64,000 nt of DNA. It comes from Castellaniella denitrificans. Lineage in GTDB: Bacteria > Pseudomonadota > Gammaproteobacteria > Burkholderiales > Burkholderiaceae_B. Positions 35,979 through 44,770 of the stretch are shown here, one piece after another. Numbering within the stretch: position 1 is the first letter of the stretch; each line of letters starts with the position of its first letter. Below the pieces are notes generated by a model. It worked only from the letters and a program-made list of their open reading frames with translations, made no database searches and was not told the origin of the DNA. The translations under genes and the position numbers were made by a program. The stretch covers positions 62,001 through 126,000 of the forward strand of contig NZ_JAPWHE010000004.1 in assembly GCF_027214045.1 (NCBI RefSeq), in the 5' to 3' direction.

Positions 35979-37022
35979 TCAGCGGGCGGCCCAGGCCGTG
36001 AAGCGCTGTTCGAGTTCTTCGCCATGGTCGGTCCAGAACTCCAGGTCGTTGAACAGGGCGTTGCGGGCGTTGGCCGGCGAGTTGGGCACCTTGGCCAGAA
36101 CGTCGGGCTTGAGCATGCCGATGGCTTTCTTGCTGACCGGCCCGTAGGCGATGTGCTGGGAGTAGGCCGCCTGCGCCTTGGGCGAGCTGGCGTAGCGGAT
36201 GAATTCGATCGCCTGCTCCTTGTTCGGCGAGCCGGTCGGGATGACCCAGTAGTCGAAATCGTAGACGCTCTGATTCCAGACGACCTTCAGGGGACGGCCC
36301 TCGCGCTGCGCCGCATCGATGCGGCCGTTATAGGCGGCGGACATGACGACGTCGCCGGCGCTCAGCATCTGCGGCGGTTGGGCGCCCGCTTCCCACCACT
36401 GGACGTAGGGTTTGATTTCGTCGAGCTTTTTGAAGGCGCGGTCCACCCCTTCGGGGGTCGCCAGCACCTTGTAGACGTCCTGCGTGGGCACGCCGTCGGC
36501 CATCAGGGCGAACTCGAGGTTGTAGTGCGCGCCCTTGCGCAGGCCGCGTTTGCCGGGGAATTTCTTCACGTCCCAGAAATCGGCCCAGCCGGTCGGCGCC
36601 GTCTTCAGGACTTCGGCGTTATAGGCCAGGGCGGTGGACCAGACGAAGGTGCCCACGCCACAGTATTTCAGGGCGCCGCGCACCATGTCGCCCTTGTCAA
36701 GGATCGAGCCCCAATCGACGTTCTCGTACAGGCCTTCGTCGCAGCCCCGGCCCAGATCGCCGGTTTCGACCTCGACGGCGTCCCAGACCACGTTCTTGGA
36801 TTGGACCATGGCCTTGACCTTGGCCTGTTCGCCGTTATAGGCGACCGGAATGACCTGCTTGCCGGTTTCCTTTTCATAGGGCTGGATGAAGGCGGCGTTC
36901 TGTGCGTCGCCATTGGCGCCGCCGAAATTCACGACCGTCAGGTCGCGGGCCTGGGCGGATGCCTGGGCCAGGGCCAGGGGCGCCGCGAGCGCCAGGGCCG
37001 TCATCAGAGCTTTGTTTTTCAT
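35979..37022 (-). CDS. potD: Periplasmic polyamine-type substrate-binding protein (PotD/PotF-like)
   Basis: This 347-residue binding protein delivers substrate to the PotBC permease. A signal peptide is likely cleaved near residue 25 (ASAQA|RD). The mature start DLTVVNFGGANGDAQNAAFIQPYEKETG and the end EFIRYASSPKAQAAYSQHIAYGPVS fit the PotD/PotF family (COG0687). Only the ATG at 37022 gives a signal peptide; it has AGGAG eight bases upstream. The longer open frame overlaps potA. It lies 28 bp after potA. The ligand (putrescine, spermidine, GABA or other amine) is not determined. Confidence 0.9.
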   Translation of the reverse strand: MKNKALMTALALAAPLALAQASAQARDLTVVNFGGANGDAQNAAFIQPYEKETGKQVIPVAYNGEQAKVKAMVQSKNVVWDAVEVETGDLGRGCDEGLYENVDWGSILDKGDMVRGALKYCGVGTFVWSTALAYNAEVLKTAPTGWADFWDVKKFPGKRGLRKGAHYNLEFALMADGVPTQDVYKVLATPEGVDRAFKKLDEIKPYVQWWEAGAQPPQMLSAGDVVMSAAYNGRIDAAQREGRPLKVVWNQSVYDFDYWVIPTGSPNKEQAIEFIRYASSPKAQAAYSQHIAYGPVSKKAIGMLKPDVLAKVPNSPANARNALFNDLEFWTDHGEELEQRFTAWAAR

Positions 37023-37050
37023 GGAATGTCTCCTGTGTTTTGGTGGGGAA

Positions 37051-38142
37051 TCAGGGTAGGAAAACGCGGACGTGTCCGGGATCGATCCGCAAGGGAATGC
37101 GGGTTCCGGGGGCATGCGCCCCGGCGTCCGCGGCCAGGGGCATCTTGACAAAGAAAGTGTCGCCGCCGTCCAGGCGGCAGCGCAGGCGGACGTGGTCGCC
37201 GAAATAGACCTCGTCGACCGCGGTGGCCTGGAACAGGTTGGCGCCGCCGCCGTTGCCGGGCAGGACGCGTTCCGGGCGCATGGCCACGACGCAGGGGGCG
37301 CCGGCCGCCAGGCCCTGGACGTTGAGCCCGCGCAACTGGATGCCGCCGGACAGTTCGACCAGGCACAAATCCCCTTCGATCGCGCGCACGGTGCCCGGGA
37401 ACTGGTTGCTGTCGCCCACGAAACCCGCCACGAAGCGGTTGCACGGGGTTTCGTACAGTGTATCGGCGGCGCAGACTTGCTGGATGACACCCTGATCGAA
37501 CACCGCGATGCGGTTGCTCATGGTCAGGGCCTCGCTCTGGTCGTGGGTGACGTAGACGAAGGTGATGCCCAGCTGCCGGTGCAGCGCCTTGAGTTCGAGT
37601 TGCATGTGTTCGCGCAACTGCTTGTCCAGGGCGCCCAGCGGCTCGTCCATGAGGACGATCTGCGGCTGGAAGACCAGGGCGCGGGCCAGGGCGATGCGCT
37701 GCTGCTGGCCGCCCGAGAGCTGGGCGGGGTAGCGCTTGGCGAAGTCCTGCATCTGCACCATGGACAGGGCCTCGTGGATGCGCCGCGCGCGCTGCGCGGC
37801 GGGCATTTTACGGACCTTCAGGGGGTATTCCAGGTTGCGCTCGACCGTCATGTGCGGAAACAGCGCGTAGTTCTGGAACACCATGCCCAGATTGCGGTGG
37901 TGTGGCGGAACGTCGTTCAGGCGGCGACCTTCCAGGAAAATGTCGCCCCGGGTCGGCGATTCGAAGCCGGCGAGCATCATCAGGCAGGTGGTCTTGCCCG
38001 ACCCCGAGGGGCCGAGCAGGGACAGGAATTCGCCGGGGTGGATGTCGAGATTGAGATCCCTGACGACGAGATGGCTGCCGTCGTAGGATTTCTGTACGCC
38101 TTGGAATCGGACCAGGGGCTCGGAAGCGGGAACTGCGGACAT
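37051..38142 (-). CDS. potA: Polyamine-type ABC transporter ATPase (PotA-like)
   Basis: This 363-residue ATPase energises the PotBC importer. It has Walker [10 protein letters not shown] (44-52), signature LSGGQQQ (142-148), Walker B QIVLMDEP (161-168) and a C-terminal TOBE-type domain (about 280-363). Length is typical for PotA/PotG (about 360-380). The ATG at 38142 has GGAGG nine bases upstream. It follows gabT by 49 bp. Confidence 0.93.
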   Translation of the reverse strand: MSAVPASEPLVRFQGVQKSYDGSHLVVRDLNLDIHPGEFLSLLGPSGSGKTTCLMMLAGFESPTRGDIFLEGRRLNDVPPHHRNLGMVFQNYALFPHMTVERNLEYPLKVRKMPAAQRARRIHEALSMVQMQDFAKRYPAQLSGGQQQRIALARALVFQPQIVLMDEPLGALDKQLREHMQLELKALHRQLGITFVYVTHDQSEALTMSNRIAVFDQGVIQQVCAADTLYETPCNRFVAGFVGDSNQFPGTVRAIEGDLCLVELSGGIQLRGLNVQGLAAGAPCVVAMRPERVLPGNGGGANLFQATAVDEVYFGDHVRLRCRLDGGDTFFVKMPLAADAGAHAPGTRIPLRIDPGHVRVFLP

Positions 38143-38191
38143 CGGGGACAACCTCCGGGTGCGGATGGACGGGATACGGCCGGCGTGCGCC

Positions 38192-39454
38192 TCAGGCGGC
38201 CATGGCTTCCTGGAGGATAGCCAGTCCTTCCTCCAACAGGCCATCGGGGATTGTCAGGGGAAAGAGGAAACGGATGACGTGACCGTGGGTGCCGCAGGTC
38301 AGCAGCACCAGCCCGCGCTCCAGGGCGCGACGCTGGATGCGGGCGGCGGTGTCGGCGTCGGGCCGGCCGTCGGGATGACGGAATTCCGCGGCCACCATGG
38401 CGCCCAGGCCGCGGATTTCCGCGATGCGCGGATGAGCGAATCCGGCCAGTGTCCGGCGCAGTCTTTGGCCCAGGGCATCGGCGCGCGCGATCAGGTTTTC
38501 ATCTTCGATCACGTCCAGAACGGCCAGGGCGGCGGCGATGGCCAGCGGGTTGCCCGCGTAGGTGCCGCCCAGCGAGCCGCGAGGCGCGGCGTCCATGAGT
38601 TCGGCCCGGCCGCAGACGCCGGACAGCGGCATGCCGCCGGCCAGGCTCTTGGCCATGGTGATCAGGTCGGGTGTCACGCCCGAATGCTCGATGGCGAACA
38701 TTTTCCCCGTGCGGGCGAAGCCGGACTGGACTTCGTCGACGATCAGCAGGATGCCGTGGGTATCGCAGCGTTCGCGCAGGGCGCGCAGGAGCTCCGGCGG
38801 CGCGACGTTGAACCCGCCTTCGCCCTGGACCGGCTCGATGACGATGGCCGCCACCCGGTTCGGGGCGATGTCGGCCTTGAACAGCAGATCCAGCGCCCGC
38901 AGGGAATCCTGCGTCGTGACGCCTTCCAGCGGGTTGGGGAAGGGAATGTGATAGACCTCGGCCGGCAGCGGGCCGAAATCCTGCTTGTAGGGAGAGACCT
39001 TGCCGGTCAGGGCCATGCCCATGAAGGTGCGGCCGTGGAATGCGCCGGAAAAGGCCACGACCCCGGTGCGTCCGGTGGCGGCGCGCGCGATCTTGACGGC
39101 GTTTTCAAGCGCCTCGGCGCCGGTCGTGAAGAAGGCGGTCTTTTTGGGGTGATCGCCGGGCGTCAGGCGGTTGATGTGTTCGGCCAGCTCCACGTAGGAA
39201 CCGTAGGGCGCGACCTGGAAGGCGGTGTGGGTGAAGGCGTCGAGCTGCGCGCGGATGGCTTCCACGACGCGGGGATGGCGGTGGCCGGTGTTGGCCACGG
39301 CGATGCCGGCCGCGAAGTCGATGTAGCGCCGGCCCTCCACGTCCCACAGTTCGGCGTTCAGGGCGCGATCCGCGTAGAAGTCGCAGGTGATGCCGATGCC
39401 GTCGGGAATGGCCGCGTTCTTGCGGACCTGCCAGTCCTGGTTGTGTTGCGTCAT
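38192..39454 (-). CDS. gabT: 4-aminobutyrate aminotransferase
   Basis: This 420-residue class III PLP aminotransferase most likely converts GABA and 2-oxoglutarate to succinate semialdehyde and glutamate. The cofactor lysine is Lys269 in ITMAKSLAGGMP, with the preceding DEVQSGFARTG (240-250). Length and motifs match GabT/PuuE (about 420-430). The ATG at 39454 has AGGAG six bases upstream. It heads the operon with a polyamine-type importer and is divergent from a MocR/GabR regulator, the classical arrangement for GABA control. No succinate-semialdehyde dehydrogenase is visible in the window. Confidence 0.93.
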   Translation of the reverse strand: MTQHNQDWQVRKNAAIPDGIGITCDFYADRALNAELWDVEGRRYIDFAAGIAVANTGHRHPRVVEAIRAQLDAFTHTAFQVAPYGSYVELAEHINRLTPGDHPKKTAFFTTGAEALENAVKIARAATGRTGVVAFSGAFHGRTFMGMALTGKVSPYKQDFGPLPAEVYHIPFPNPLEGVTTQDSLRALDLLFKADIAPNRVAAIVIEPVQGEGGFNVAPPELLRALRERCDTHGILLIVDEVQSGFARTGKMFAIEHSGVTPDLITMAKSLAGGMPLSGVCGRAELMDAAPRGSLGGTYAGNPLAIAAALAVLDVIEDENLIARADALGQRLRRTLAGFAHPRIAEIRGLGAMVAAEFRHPDGRPDADTAARIQRRALERGLVLLTCGTHGHVIRFLFPLTIPDGLLEEGLAILQEAMAA

Positions 39455-39560
39455 GCTTGTCTCCTGTGGGGACGGGGTGTTCCCGCCCTGCTTTTTTTTC
39501 ACTATACTGATCTTTTGGTTTGTCAAATAGATCCATTTAAGCAAATTTAATGGAGCCAAT
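39455..39560. promoter_or_regulatory. Divergent gabT / MocR-regulator control region
   Basis: In this 106-bp gap the gabT side has a perfect TTGACA (plus 39521-39526) and TATAGT (plus 39501-39506) on the minus strand, but the spacer is only 14 bp. That suboptimal spacing suits an activator-dependent promoter. On the plus strand TATACT at 39503-39508 overlaps the same site, so the regulator could repress itself while activating gabT. Hexamers are seen; the regulation is inferred from GabR/MocR systems. Confidence 0.5.
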
Positions 39561-41045
39561 TTGGACGCGTTCATTCTCTCTGAATGGTTGCAACAGCACT
39601 TCGCTCCCAGCGACGATAGTCCTGCATATCATCGTCTGTATAGACTGATCTGTAGAGCCATTCTGGAGGGGCATCTGGGCGCAGGCGCCCGTCTGCCGTC
39701 GACACGCGACCTGGCGGCCGATCTGGGCATCGCCCGCAATACGGTCCTGCAGGTCTACGACCAGTTGGCCGAGGAAGGCTACGTGCATGCGGGTGTCGGT
39801 CGCGGCACCTACGTCGAGGACATCCGTCAGGATCTGCTCGATCCGGTCGACGGCGGCGGGGACGCCCCGGCCGCCGGATACGCCGCGCCCGCGCACGATC
39901 TCTCGCAGCGTGGGCGTCGGCTCGTGTCGAGCCTGGGGTTTTCCAACCGCCAGGCGGGCGCCTTCATGCCCGGTATCCCGGATGTGCGGGAATTTCCGCT
40001 GAAGACCTGGTCGCGCATCCAGAACCGGCAATGGCGCGCCGGCCCCTGGGACCTGATGCGCTACGCGCCGGCCGGAGGCTACGGCCCGCTGCGGCAGGCG
40101 ATCTCCGACTACCTGGGCAGCGCGCGGTCGGTGCGCAGCACGGCCCAGCAGGTCGTGATGACGACCGGCATCCATCAGGGCATCGACGTGGCGGCGCGGC
40201 TGCTGTGCGATCCCGGCGATACGGTCTGGGTCGAGGAACCCGCCTATTGGGGGGTACGCAATCTGCTGACGTCTTCCGGTTTGCGTCTGGTGCCGATCCG
40301 CGTGGACGACGAGGGGATCTGGCCGGGCGAGGCCGAACGGGCCCGCCCGCCCCGTCTGATCGTCGTCGCGCCTTCGCATCAGTATCCGCTCGGCATGGTG
40401 ATGAGTCTGGCGCGGCGGCACATGCTGCTGGATTATGCGCGCCAGGTGTCGTGCTGGATCCTGGAAGACGACTACGACAGCGAGTTCCGCTACGACACGC
40501 GCCCGCTGTCATCCTTGCAGGGCATGGACGAGGCCGGCCGGGTCCTTTACGCCGGCAGCTTCAGCAAGACGCTGTGCCCGGGCCTGCGGGTCGGCTTCCT
40601 GGTCGTGCCCCGGGCGCTGGCGGGCGCTTTCGCCGATTCGGTGGCGGAACTCTACCGCGAGGGCAACATGATGACCCACGCGGTCCTGGCGGATTTCATC
40701 CGCGAGGGGCACCTGAGCTCGCACATCCGCCGCGTGCGCAGACGCTACGCGGAGCGGCGCGCCTGCCTGATAGATGAAATCCGGCGGCATTTCGGCGATG
40801 CGCTGGACGTCGTCGGGGGCGAGGCCGGCCTGCACCTGATCCTGGCGCTGCCGGACGGGGTCGACGACACCCTGGTCGTGCGCGACGCCTTGCGGCAGGG
40901 CGTGGTCACGCGCGCGCTGAGCACGTATTACACGGAACGGGAGAACGCCCGCTCCGGATTGTTGCTGGGTTACGCCGGGGCGACACCCGAGGAAATCCGG
41001 CCCGCCTTCGACACGCTCGCGCGTGTGATCGGCGCCTATCTCTGA
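39561..41045 (+). CDS. gabR: MocR/GabR-type PLP-dependent transcriptional regulator
   Basis: This 494-residue regulator joins an N-terminal GntR-type winged helix (about residues 20-88, with LPSTRDLAADLGIARNTVLQ) to an aminotransferase-fold effector domain. The PLP lysine is Lys336 in GSFSKTLCPGLRVGF. GabR in Bacillus activates gabT in response to GABA and PLP and represses itself. The start appears to be the TTG at 39561 with GGAG five bases upstream; no in-frame ATG is near. It is divergent from gabT and 28 bp before an aminotransferase gene, so it probably controls both sides. The symbol is assigned by context and architecture. Confidence 0.88.
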   Translation: MDAFILSEWLQQHFAPSDDSPAYHRLYRLICRAILEGHLGAGARLPSTRDLAADLGIARNTVLQVYDQLAEEGYVHAGVGRGTYVEDIRQDLLDPVDGGGDAPAAGYAAPAHDLSQRGRRLVSSLGFSNRQAGAFMPGIPDVREFPLKTWSRIQNRQWRAGPWDLMRYAPAGGYGPLRQAISDYLGSARSVRSTAQQVVMTTGIHQGIDVAARLLCDPGDTVWVEEPAYWGVRNLLTSSGLRLVPIRVDDEGIWPGEAERARPPRLIVVAPSHQYPLGMVMSLARRHMLLDYARQVSCWILEDDYDSEFRYDTRPLSSLQGMDEAGRVLYAGSFSKTLCPGLRVGFLVVPRALAGAFADSVAELYREGNMMTHAVLADFIREGHLSSHIRRVRRRYAERRACLIDEIRRHFGDALDVVGGEAGLHLILALPDGVDDTLVVRDALRQGVVTRALSTYYTERENARSGLLLGYAGATPEEIRPAFDTLARVIGAYL

Positions 41046-41073
41046 TCCTGACTTTCGAAAAAGGAATCCCGTC

Positions 41074-42435
41074 ATGACGACCTCCGACCCTCTGGCGCGC
41101 AGCGATGTCGCGTATCAGTTGCACGCCTACACCAATGCCCAGCGTCACCGAGAGGAGGGGCCCTGCATCATGGATCGCGGCGAAGGGATCCACGTGTATG
41201 ACACCGAGGGCAAGGCATACATCGAAGGCATGGCGGGGCTGTGGAGCGTGGCGGTGGGCTTCAGCGAGCCCCGGCTGGCCCGGGTGGCGCACGAGCAGAT
41301 GCAGCGCCTGCCCTTCTATCACACCTTCAGCCACAAATCGAATGTGCCCTCGATCCAGTTGGCGGAAAAACTGATCGGCCTGACGGACGGACGCATGGCC
41401 CAGGCCTTCTTCACCAATTCCGGATCGGAGGCCAACGACACCATCGTCAAGATGGTCTGGTACTACAACAATGCCCTGGGGCGCCCGGAAAAGAAAAAGA
41501 TCATCGCGCGCCAGCGCGGCTACCATGGTGTGACGGTGGCCTCGGCCAGTCTGACGGGACTGGCGGGCAATCATCGCGGTTTCGACCTGCCCCTGCCGCG
41601 CATCCTGCACACGCGTTGTCCGCACTGGTACCGCGAGGGCCTGCCGGACGAGACCGAAATCGCGTTCGCCGACCGGCTGGCGGCCGAACTGGAGGCGCTG
41701 ATCCTGGCGGAAGGCCCCGAGACGGTCGCGGCCTTCATCGGCGAACCCGTCATGGGCGCGGGTGGGGTTATCGTGCCGCCCGAGACCTACTGGCCGAAGA
41801 TGCAGGCGGTTTGCCGCAAATACGATATTCTGGTGATCGCCGACGAGGTCATCACGGGTTTCGGGCGCACGGGACGCATGTTCGCCTCGGACCTGTTCGG
41901 CATCGAGCCGGATTTCATGACCCTGTCCAAGCAGTTGACGTCTTCCTACCAGCCCCTGGCCGCGGTGCTGATGAACGAGCGAGTGGCTGCCGTGATCGCC
42001 CGCCACAGCGGCGAGCTGGGCACATTCGGCCATGGCTACACGGCCAGCGGTCATCCGGTGGCGACTGCGGTGGCGCTGGAGAACATCCGCATCATCGAGG
42101 AACGCGGCCTGGTCGACAATGCCGCTGCGGCTGGCGCCGTGCTGCAGCGCCGGCTGCGGGAACTGGCGGATCATCCGCTGGTGGGCGAGGTGCGGGGGAT
42201 CGGGCTGATCGCGGCGGTGGAACTGGTGGCCGACAAGGCGTCGCGCGCGCCCTTCGACCCGGCGGGCATGGCCGGCGCCCGGGTCGTGCGCCAGTCCCAG
42301 GAGAACGGCCTGATCCTGCGCGGCATCCAGGACAGCGTGGCCTTTTGCCCGCCGCTGATCATCACCGAAGCCCAGGTCGGAACGCTGGCCGACCGCTTCG
42401 CGCAGTCCCTGGAAGAGGCGGCGAAGACGTTGTAA
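41074..42435 (+). CDS. Class III aminotransferase (putrescine/beta-alanine or omega-amino-acid:pyruvate type)
   Basis: This 453-residue PLP enzyme is of the omega-transaminase family. Lys286 in MTLSKQLTSSYQP is the cofactor lysine, preceded by IADEVITGFGRTG (about 255-267) and FFTNSGSEANDT (112-123). Relatives use putrescine, cadaverine, beta-alanine or GABA with pyruvate. It is transcribed with the MocR regulator, 28 bp downstream, and so likely handles the amine taken up by the Pot transporter or its product. The exact amino donor cannot be assigned. Immediately after its stop lie the 47-bp palindromic repeats. Confidence 0.88.
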   Translation: MTTSDPLARSDVAYQLHAYTNAQRHREEGPCIMDRGEGIHVYDTEGKAYIEGMAGLWSVAVGFSEPRLARVAHEQMQRLPFYHTFSHKSNVPSIQLAEKLIGLTDGRMAQAFFTNSGSEANDTIVKMVWYYNNALGRPEKKKIIARQRGYHGVTVASASLTGLAGNHRGFDLPLPRILHTRCPHWYREGLPDETEIAFADRLAAELEALILAEGPETVAAFIGEPVMGAGGVIVPPETYWPKMQAVCRKYDILVIADEVITGFGRTGRMFASDLFGIEPDFMTLSKQLTSSYQPLAAVLMNERVAAVIARHSGELGTFGHGYTASGHPVATAVALENIRIIEERGLVDNAAAAGAVLQRRLRELADHPLVGEVRGIGLIAAVELVADKASRAPFDPAGMAGARVVRQSQENGLILRGIQDSVAFCPPLIITEAQVGTLADRFAQSLEEAAKTL

Positions 42436-42439
42436 GCCT

Positions 42440-42486
42440 CATCCCTCCACGTCGCCGCTTGCAAGCGGCTCCGATTCGTTCGGCAT
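42440..42486. repeat. 47-bp palindromic repeat, copy 1
   Basis: This sequence is identical over 47 bp to copy 2 (42509-42555), 69 bp away. It contains the perfect 16-bp palindrome GCCGCTTGCAAGCGGC (42453-42468). It starts 5 bp after the aminotransferase stop. The form, extragenic and palindromic, is that of a REP-like dispersed repeat; no other copy is seen in this window. Confidence 0.85.
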
Positions 42487-42498
42487 CGGGGCCAGTTT

Positions 42499-43461
42499 TT
42501 AATTGTGGCATCCCTCCACGTCGCCGCTTGCAAGCGGCTCCGATTCGTTCGGCATGAAATGGTCCGCAGGGACCATTTCATGTCCGATCTCATCCTGGCC
42601 GACCAGCCAGTCGCGGAAATGCGCCAGGGCGGGCAAGGTGGCCTTGCGCTCGGGTACGATCAGGTGAAAGGCCCGCTGGCCGGGCCCGCTGTGCGGATTG
42701 AGCACCGCCAGGGTGCCCTGGTCCAGCTCCCGTTGAATCAGAAAGGGCGGGATCAGCGCCACGCCCAGCCCGTCGCCGGCCGCCTGGGACAGCATGGAAA
42801 ACAATTCCAGACGCATGCCGGCCATGGGGGCGGGCGCGGCGACGCCGGCCGAGGCGAACCATTCGCGCCAGGCCGTCGGCCGGGTGCTCTGCTGCAGCAG
42901 CGGCAGGGCGGCGATGTCGGCCGCGTCCAGCGGGCCGGCGGCCAGGCGGGGACTGCAGACCGGCACGGGATTCTCCCGCATCAGGAAATGGGCCTGGGTG
43001 CCCGGCCAGCGCGGATCGCCCGAATAGATGGCGGCGTCGAACTCCGTGTCTTCGAACAGGAACGGATGGGTGCGGGTGGCCATGTTGACCTGCAGGCCCG
43101 GCCGTTCGGCGCGCAGCGCCGCCAGGCGCGGCAGCAGCCAGCGGGTGGCGAAGGTCGGCACCACGGCCAGTTCCAGGACGCCGCCGCCCTGGTGGGCCAT
43201 GACCGCCTGGGTGTCCCGTTCGAGCGCATCCAGTTGCCGGCGCACCAGCCGGCTGTAGCGTTCCCCCGCGTCGGTCAGGCGCACGCCCCGACGCGCGCGC
43301 TGGAACAGCGGCACGCCGACCAGGGTTTCCAGCGACGCGACCTGCCGGCAGATCGCGCCCTGGGTCAGGGACAGTTCCTGGGCGGCGCGGGTGAAGCTTT
43401 CGTGCCGCGCGGCGGCCTCGAAGGCCTGCAGGGCCTGGGTGCTGGGCAATCGTTTGCGCAT
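42499..43461 (-). CDS. LysR-family regulator, divergent from gcdH, with a repeat-derived C-terminus
   Basis: This 320-residue LysR regulator has a winged helix at about residues 1-60 (FEAAARHESFTRAAQELSLTQGAICRQV) and a substrate-binding domain after it, in the GcvA-like group. The ATG at 43461 gives the standard start. Its last about 30 residues (from around MVPADHFMPNESEPLASG to the stop) are encoded by the hairpin 42553-42582 and by repeat copy 2, so an insertion probably replaced or extended the original end. A usual LysR protein would end near residue 290-300, at DWLVGQDE. It is divergent from gcdH and probably regulates gcdH and the CoA-transferase. Confidence 0.88.
   Translation of the reverse strand: MRKRLPSTQALQAFEAAARHESFTRAAQELSLTQGAICRQVASLETLVGVPLFQRARRGVRLTDAGERYSRLVRRQLDALERDTQAVMAHQGGGVLELAVVPTFATRWLLPRLAALRAERPGLQVNMATRTHPFLFEDTEFDAAIYSGDPRWPGTQAHFLMRENPVPVCSPRLAAGPLDAADIAALPLLQQSTRPTAWREWFASAGVAAPAPMAGMRLELFSMLSQAAGDGLGVALIPPFLIQRELDQGTLAVLNPHSGPGQRAFHLIVPERKATLPALAHFRDWLVGQDEIGHEMVPADHFMPNESEPLASGDVEGCHN
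42509..42555. repeat. 47-bp palindromic repeat, copy 2 (inside the lysR 3' end)
   Basis: Second exact copy of the repeat, with the same 16-bp palindrome (42522-42537). Read on the minus strand it encodes the tail MPNESEPLASGDVEG of the LysR protein. It is flanked on its right by a 13-bp-stem hairpin. Confidence 0.85.
42553..42582. repeat. Perfect 13-bp stem-loop next to repeat copy 2
   Basis: CATGAAATGGTCC (42553-42565) pairs with 42570-42582 around the loop GCAG. It lies inside the LysR frame and overlaps the end of repeat copy 2 by three bases. No T-run follows, so it is better seen as part of the repeat element than as an intrinsic terminator. Confidence 0.75.
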
Positions 43462-43572
43462 GTACGGAGTGATAAAAATTCACTGATAACGCAGTTTATA
43501 TCGTTTGTGTGGGAAGGAATATCCCGTTAGGATGCGTGAATATCACTGATTCAGTTTTTTCGGAGACCTTTC
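43462..43572. promoter_or_regulatory. Divergent lysR/gcdH control region with repeated TCACTGAT
   Basis: The 111-bp gap holds two direct copies of TCACTGAT, at 43480-43487 and 43543-43550, 63 bp apart and each near one of the divergent starts. Both are followed within a few bases by CAG. They are candidate sites for the LysR protein. AT-rich tracts lie around 43472-43479 and 43494-43500. GGAGACC before the gcdH ATG is the ribosome site. Confidence 0.45.
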
Positions 43573-44760
43573 ATGTCCGCTTCCCGTCCCCAGTTCGAAT
43601 GGCTCGATCCCCTGTTGCTGGACCAGCAACTGAGCGACACCGAGCGCATGGTGCGCGACGCGGCCCGCGCTTATGCCCAGGACCGCCTGCTGCCGCGCGC
43701 GCAGGAAGCCTTTCGCCATGAAAAGACCGATCCGGCGATCTTCCGCGAAATGGGGGAGCTCGGGCTGCTGGGCGCCACGATTTCCGAGCAGTACGGCGGC
43801 GCGGGGATGAATTACGTCTGCTATGGCCTGATCGCGCGCGAGGTCGAACGGGTGGATTCAGGCTACCGCTCGATGATGAGTGTGCAAAGCTCTCTGGTGA
43901 TGGTGCCCATCGACGCCTTTGGCACGGCGGGTCAAAAAGAGAAATACCTGCCCAAGCTGGCGTCGGGCGAATGGATCGGTTGCTTCGGTCTGACCGAGCC
44001 CGACCACGGTTCGGATCCGGGTTCCATGTCCACGCGGGCAAAGAAAGTGCCCGGTGGCTACAGCCTGACGGGCGCCAAGACCTGGATCACCAACAGTCCG
44101 ATCGCCGATGTGTTCGTGGTCTGGGCTAAGGACGAGGCGGGCGACATCCGCGGTTTCATCCTCGAAAAGGGCTGGAAGGGGCTGTCCGCGCCCGCAATCC
44201 ATGGCAAGGTCGGCCTGCGCGCTTCGATTACGGGTGAAATCGTGCTGGACGAGGTCTTCGTGCCGGACGAAAACGCCTTCCCGGATGTGCGCGGCCTGAA
44301 GGGCCCCTTCACGTGCCTGAATTCGGCGCGCTACGGCATCGCCTGGGGCGCGCTGGGCGCGGCCGAGGCCTGTTACGAAACCGCGCGCCAATACGTGCTG
44401 GATCGCAAGCAGTTCGGCCGCCCGCTGGCCGCCAACCAGTTGATCCAGAAAAAGCTGGCCGACATGCTGACCGAGATCACGCTGGGCCTGCAGTCGGTGC
44501 TGCGCGTCGGCCGACTGAAGGACGAGGGCCTGGCGCCGGTGGAAATCACCTCCATCATCAAGCGCAATTCCTGCGGCAAGGCCCTGGACATCGCCCGCAC
44601 GGCGCGCGACATGCTGGGCGGCAACGGCATCTCCGACGAGTTCTGCATCGCCCGCCACCTGGTCAACCTGGAGGTCGTCAACACCTACGAGGGTACACAC
44701 GACGTGCACGCCCTGATTCTGGGGCGGGCCATCACCGGCATCGCCGCCTTCGCCAACTGA
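43573..44760 (+). CDS. gcdH: Glutaryl-CoA dehydrogenase
   Basis: This 395-residue acyl-CoA dehydrogenase is of the glutaryl-CoA type, which oxidises and decarboxylates glutaryl-CoA to crotonyl-CoA, passing electrons to ETF. The start [23 protein letters not shown], the FAD region [17 protein letters not shown] and the catalytic base Glu373 in [16 protein letters not shown] are characteristic of GcdH. It ends 10 bp before a class III CoA-transferase, the usual partner that activates glutarate. This is the end of lysine, hydroxylysine or cadaverine/5-aminovalerate catabolism. Confidence 0.95.
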   Translation: MSASRPQFEWLDPLLLDQQLSDTERMVRDAARAYAQDRLLPRAQEAFRHEKTDPAIFREMGELGLLGATISEQYGGAGMNYVCYGLIAREVERVDSGYRSMMSVQSSLVMVPIDAFGTAGQKEKYLPKLASGEWIGCFGLTEPDHGSDPGSMSTRAKKVPGGYSLTGAKTWITNSPIADVFVVWAKDEAGDIRGFILEKGWKGLSAPAIHGKVGLRASITGEIVLDEVFVPDENAFPDVRGLKGPFTCLNSARYGIAWGALGAAEACYETARQYVLDRKQFGRPLAANQLIQKKLADMLTEITLGLQSVLRVGRLKDEGLAPVEITSIIKRNSCGKALDIARTARDMLGGNGISDEFCIARHLVNLEVVNTYEGTHDVHALILGRAITGIAAFAN

Positions 44761-44770
44761 GGGGCCGGTC

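Noticed and set aside
42499-42600. Intrinsic terminator at the 13-bp-stem hairpin between the aminotransferase and lysR
   Set aside because: No T-run follows on either strand and the hairpin is inside the LysR reading frame; repeat-element origin fits better.
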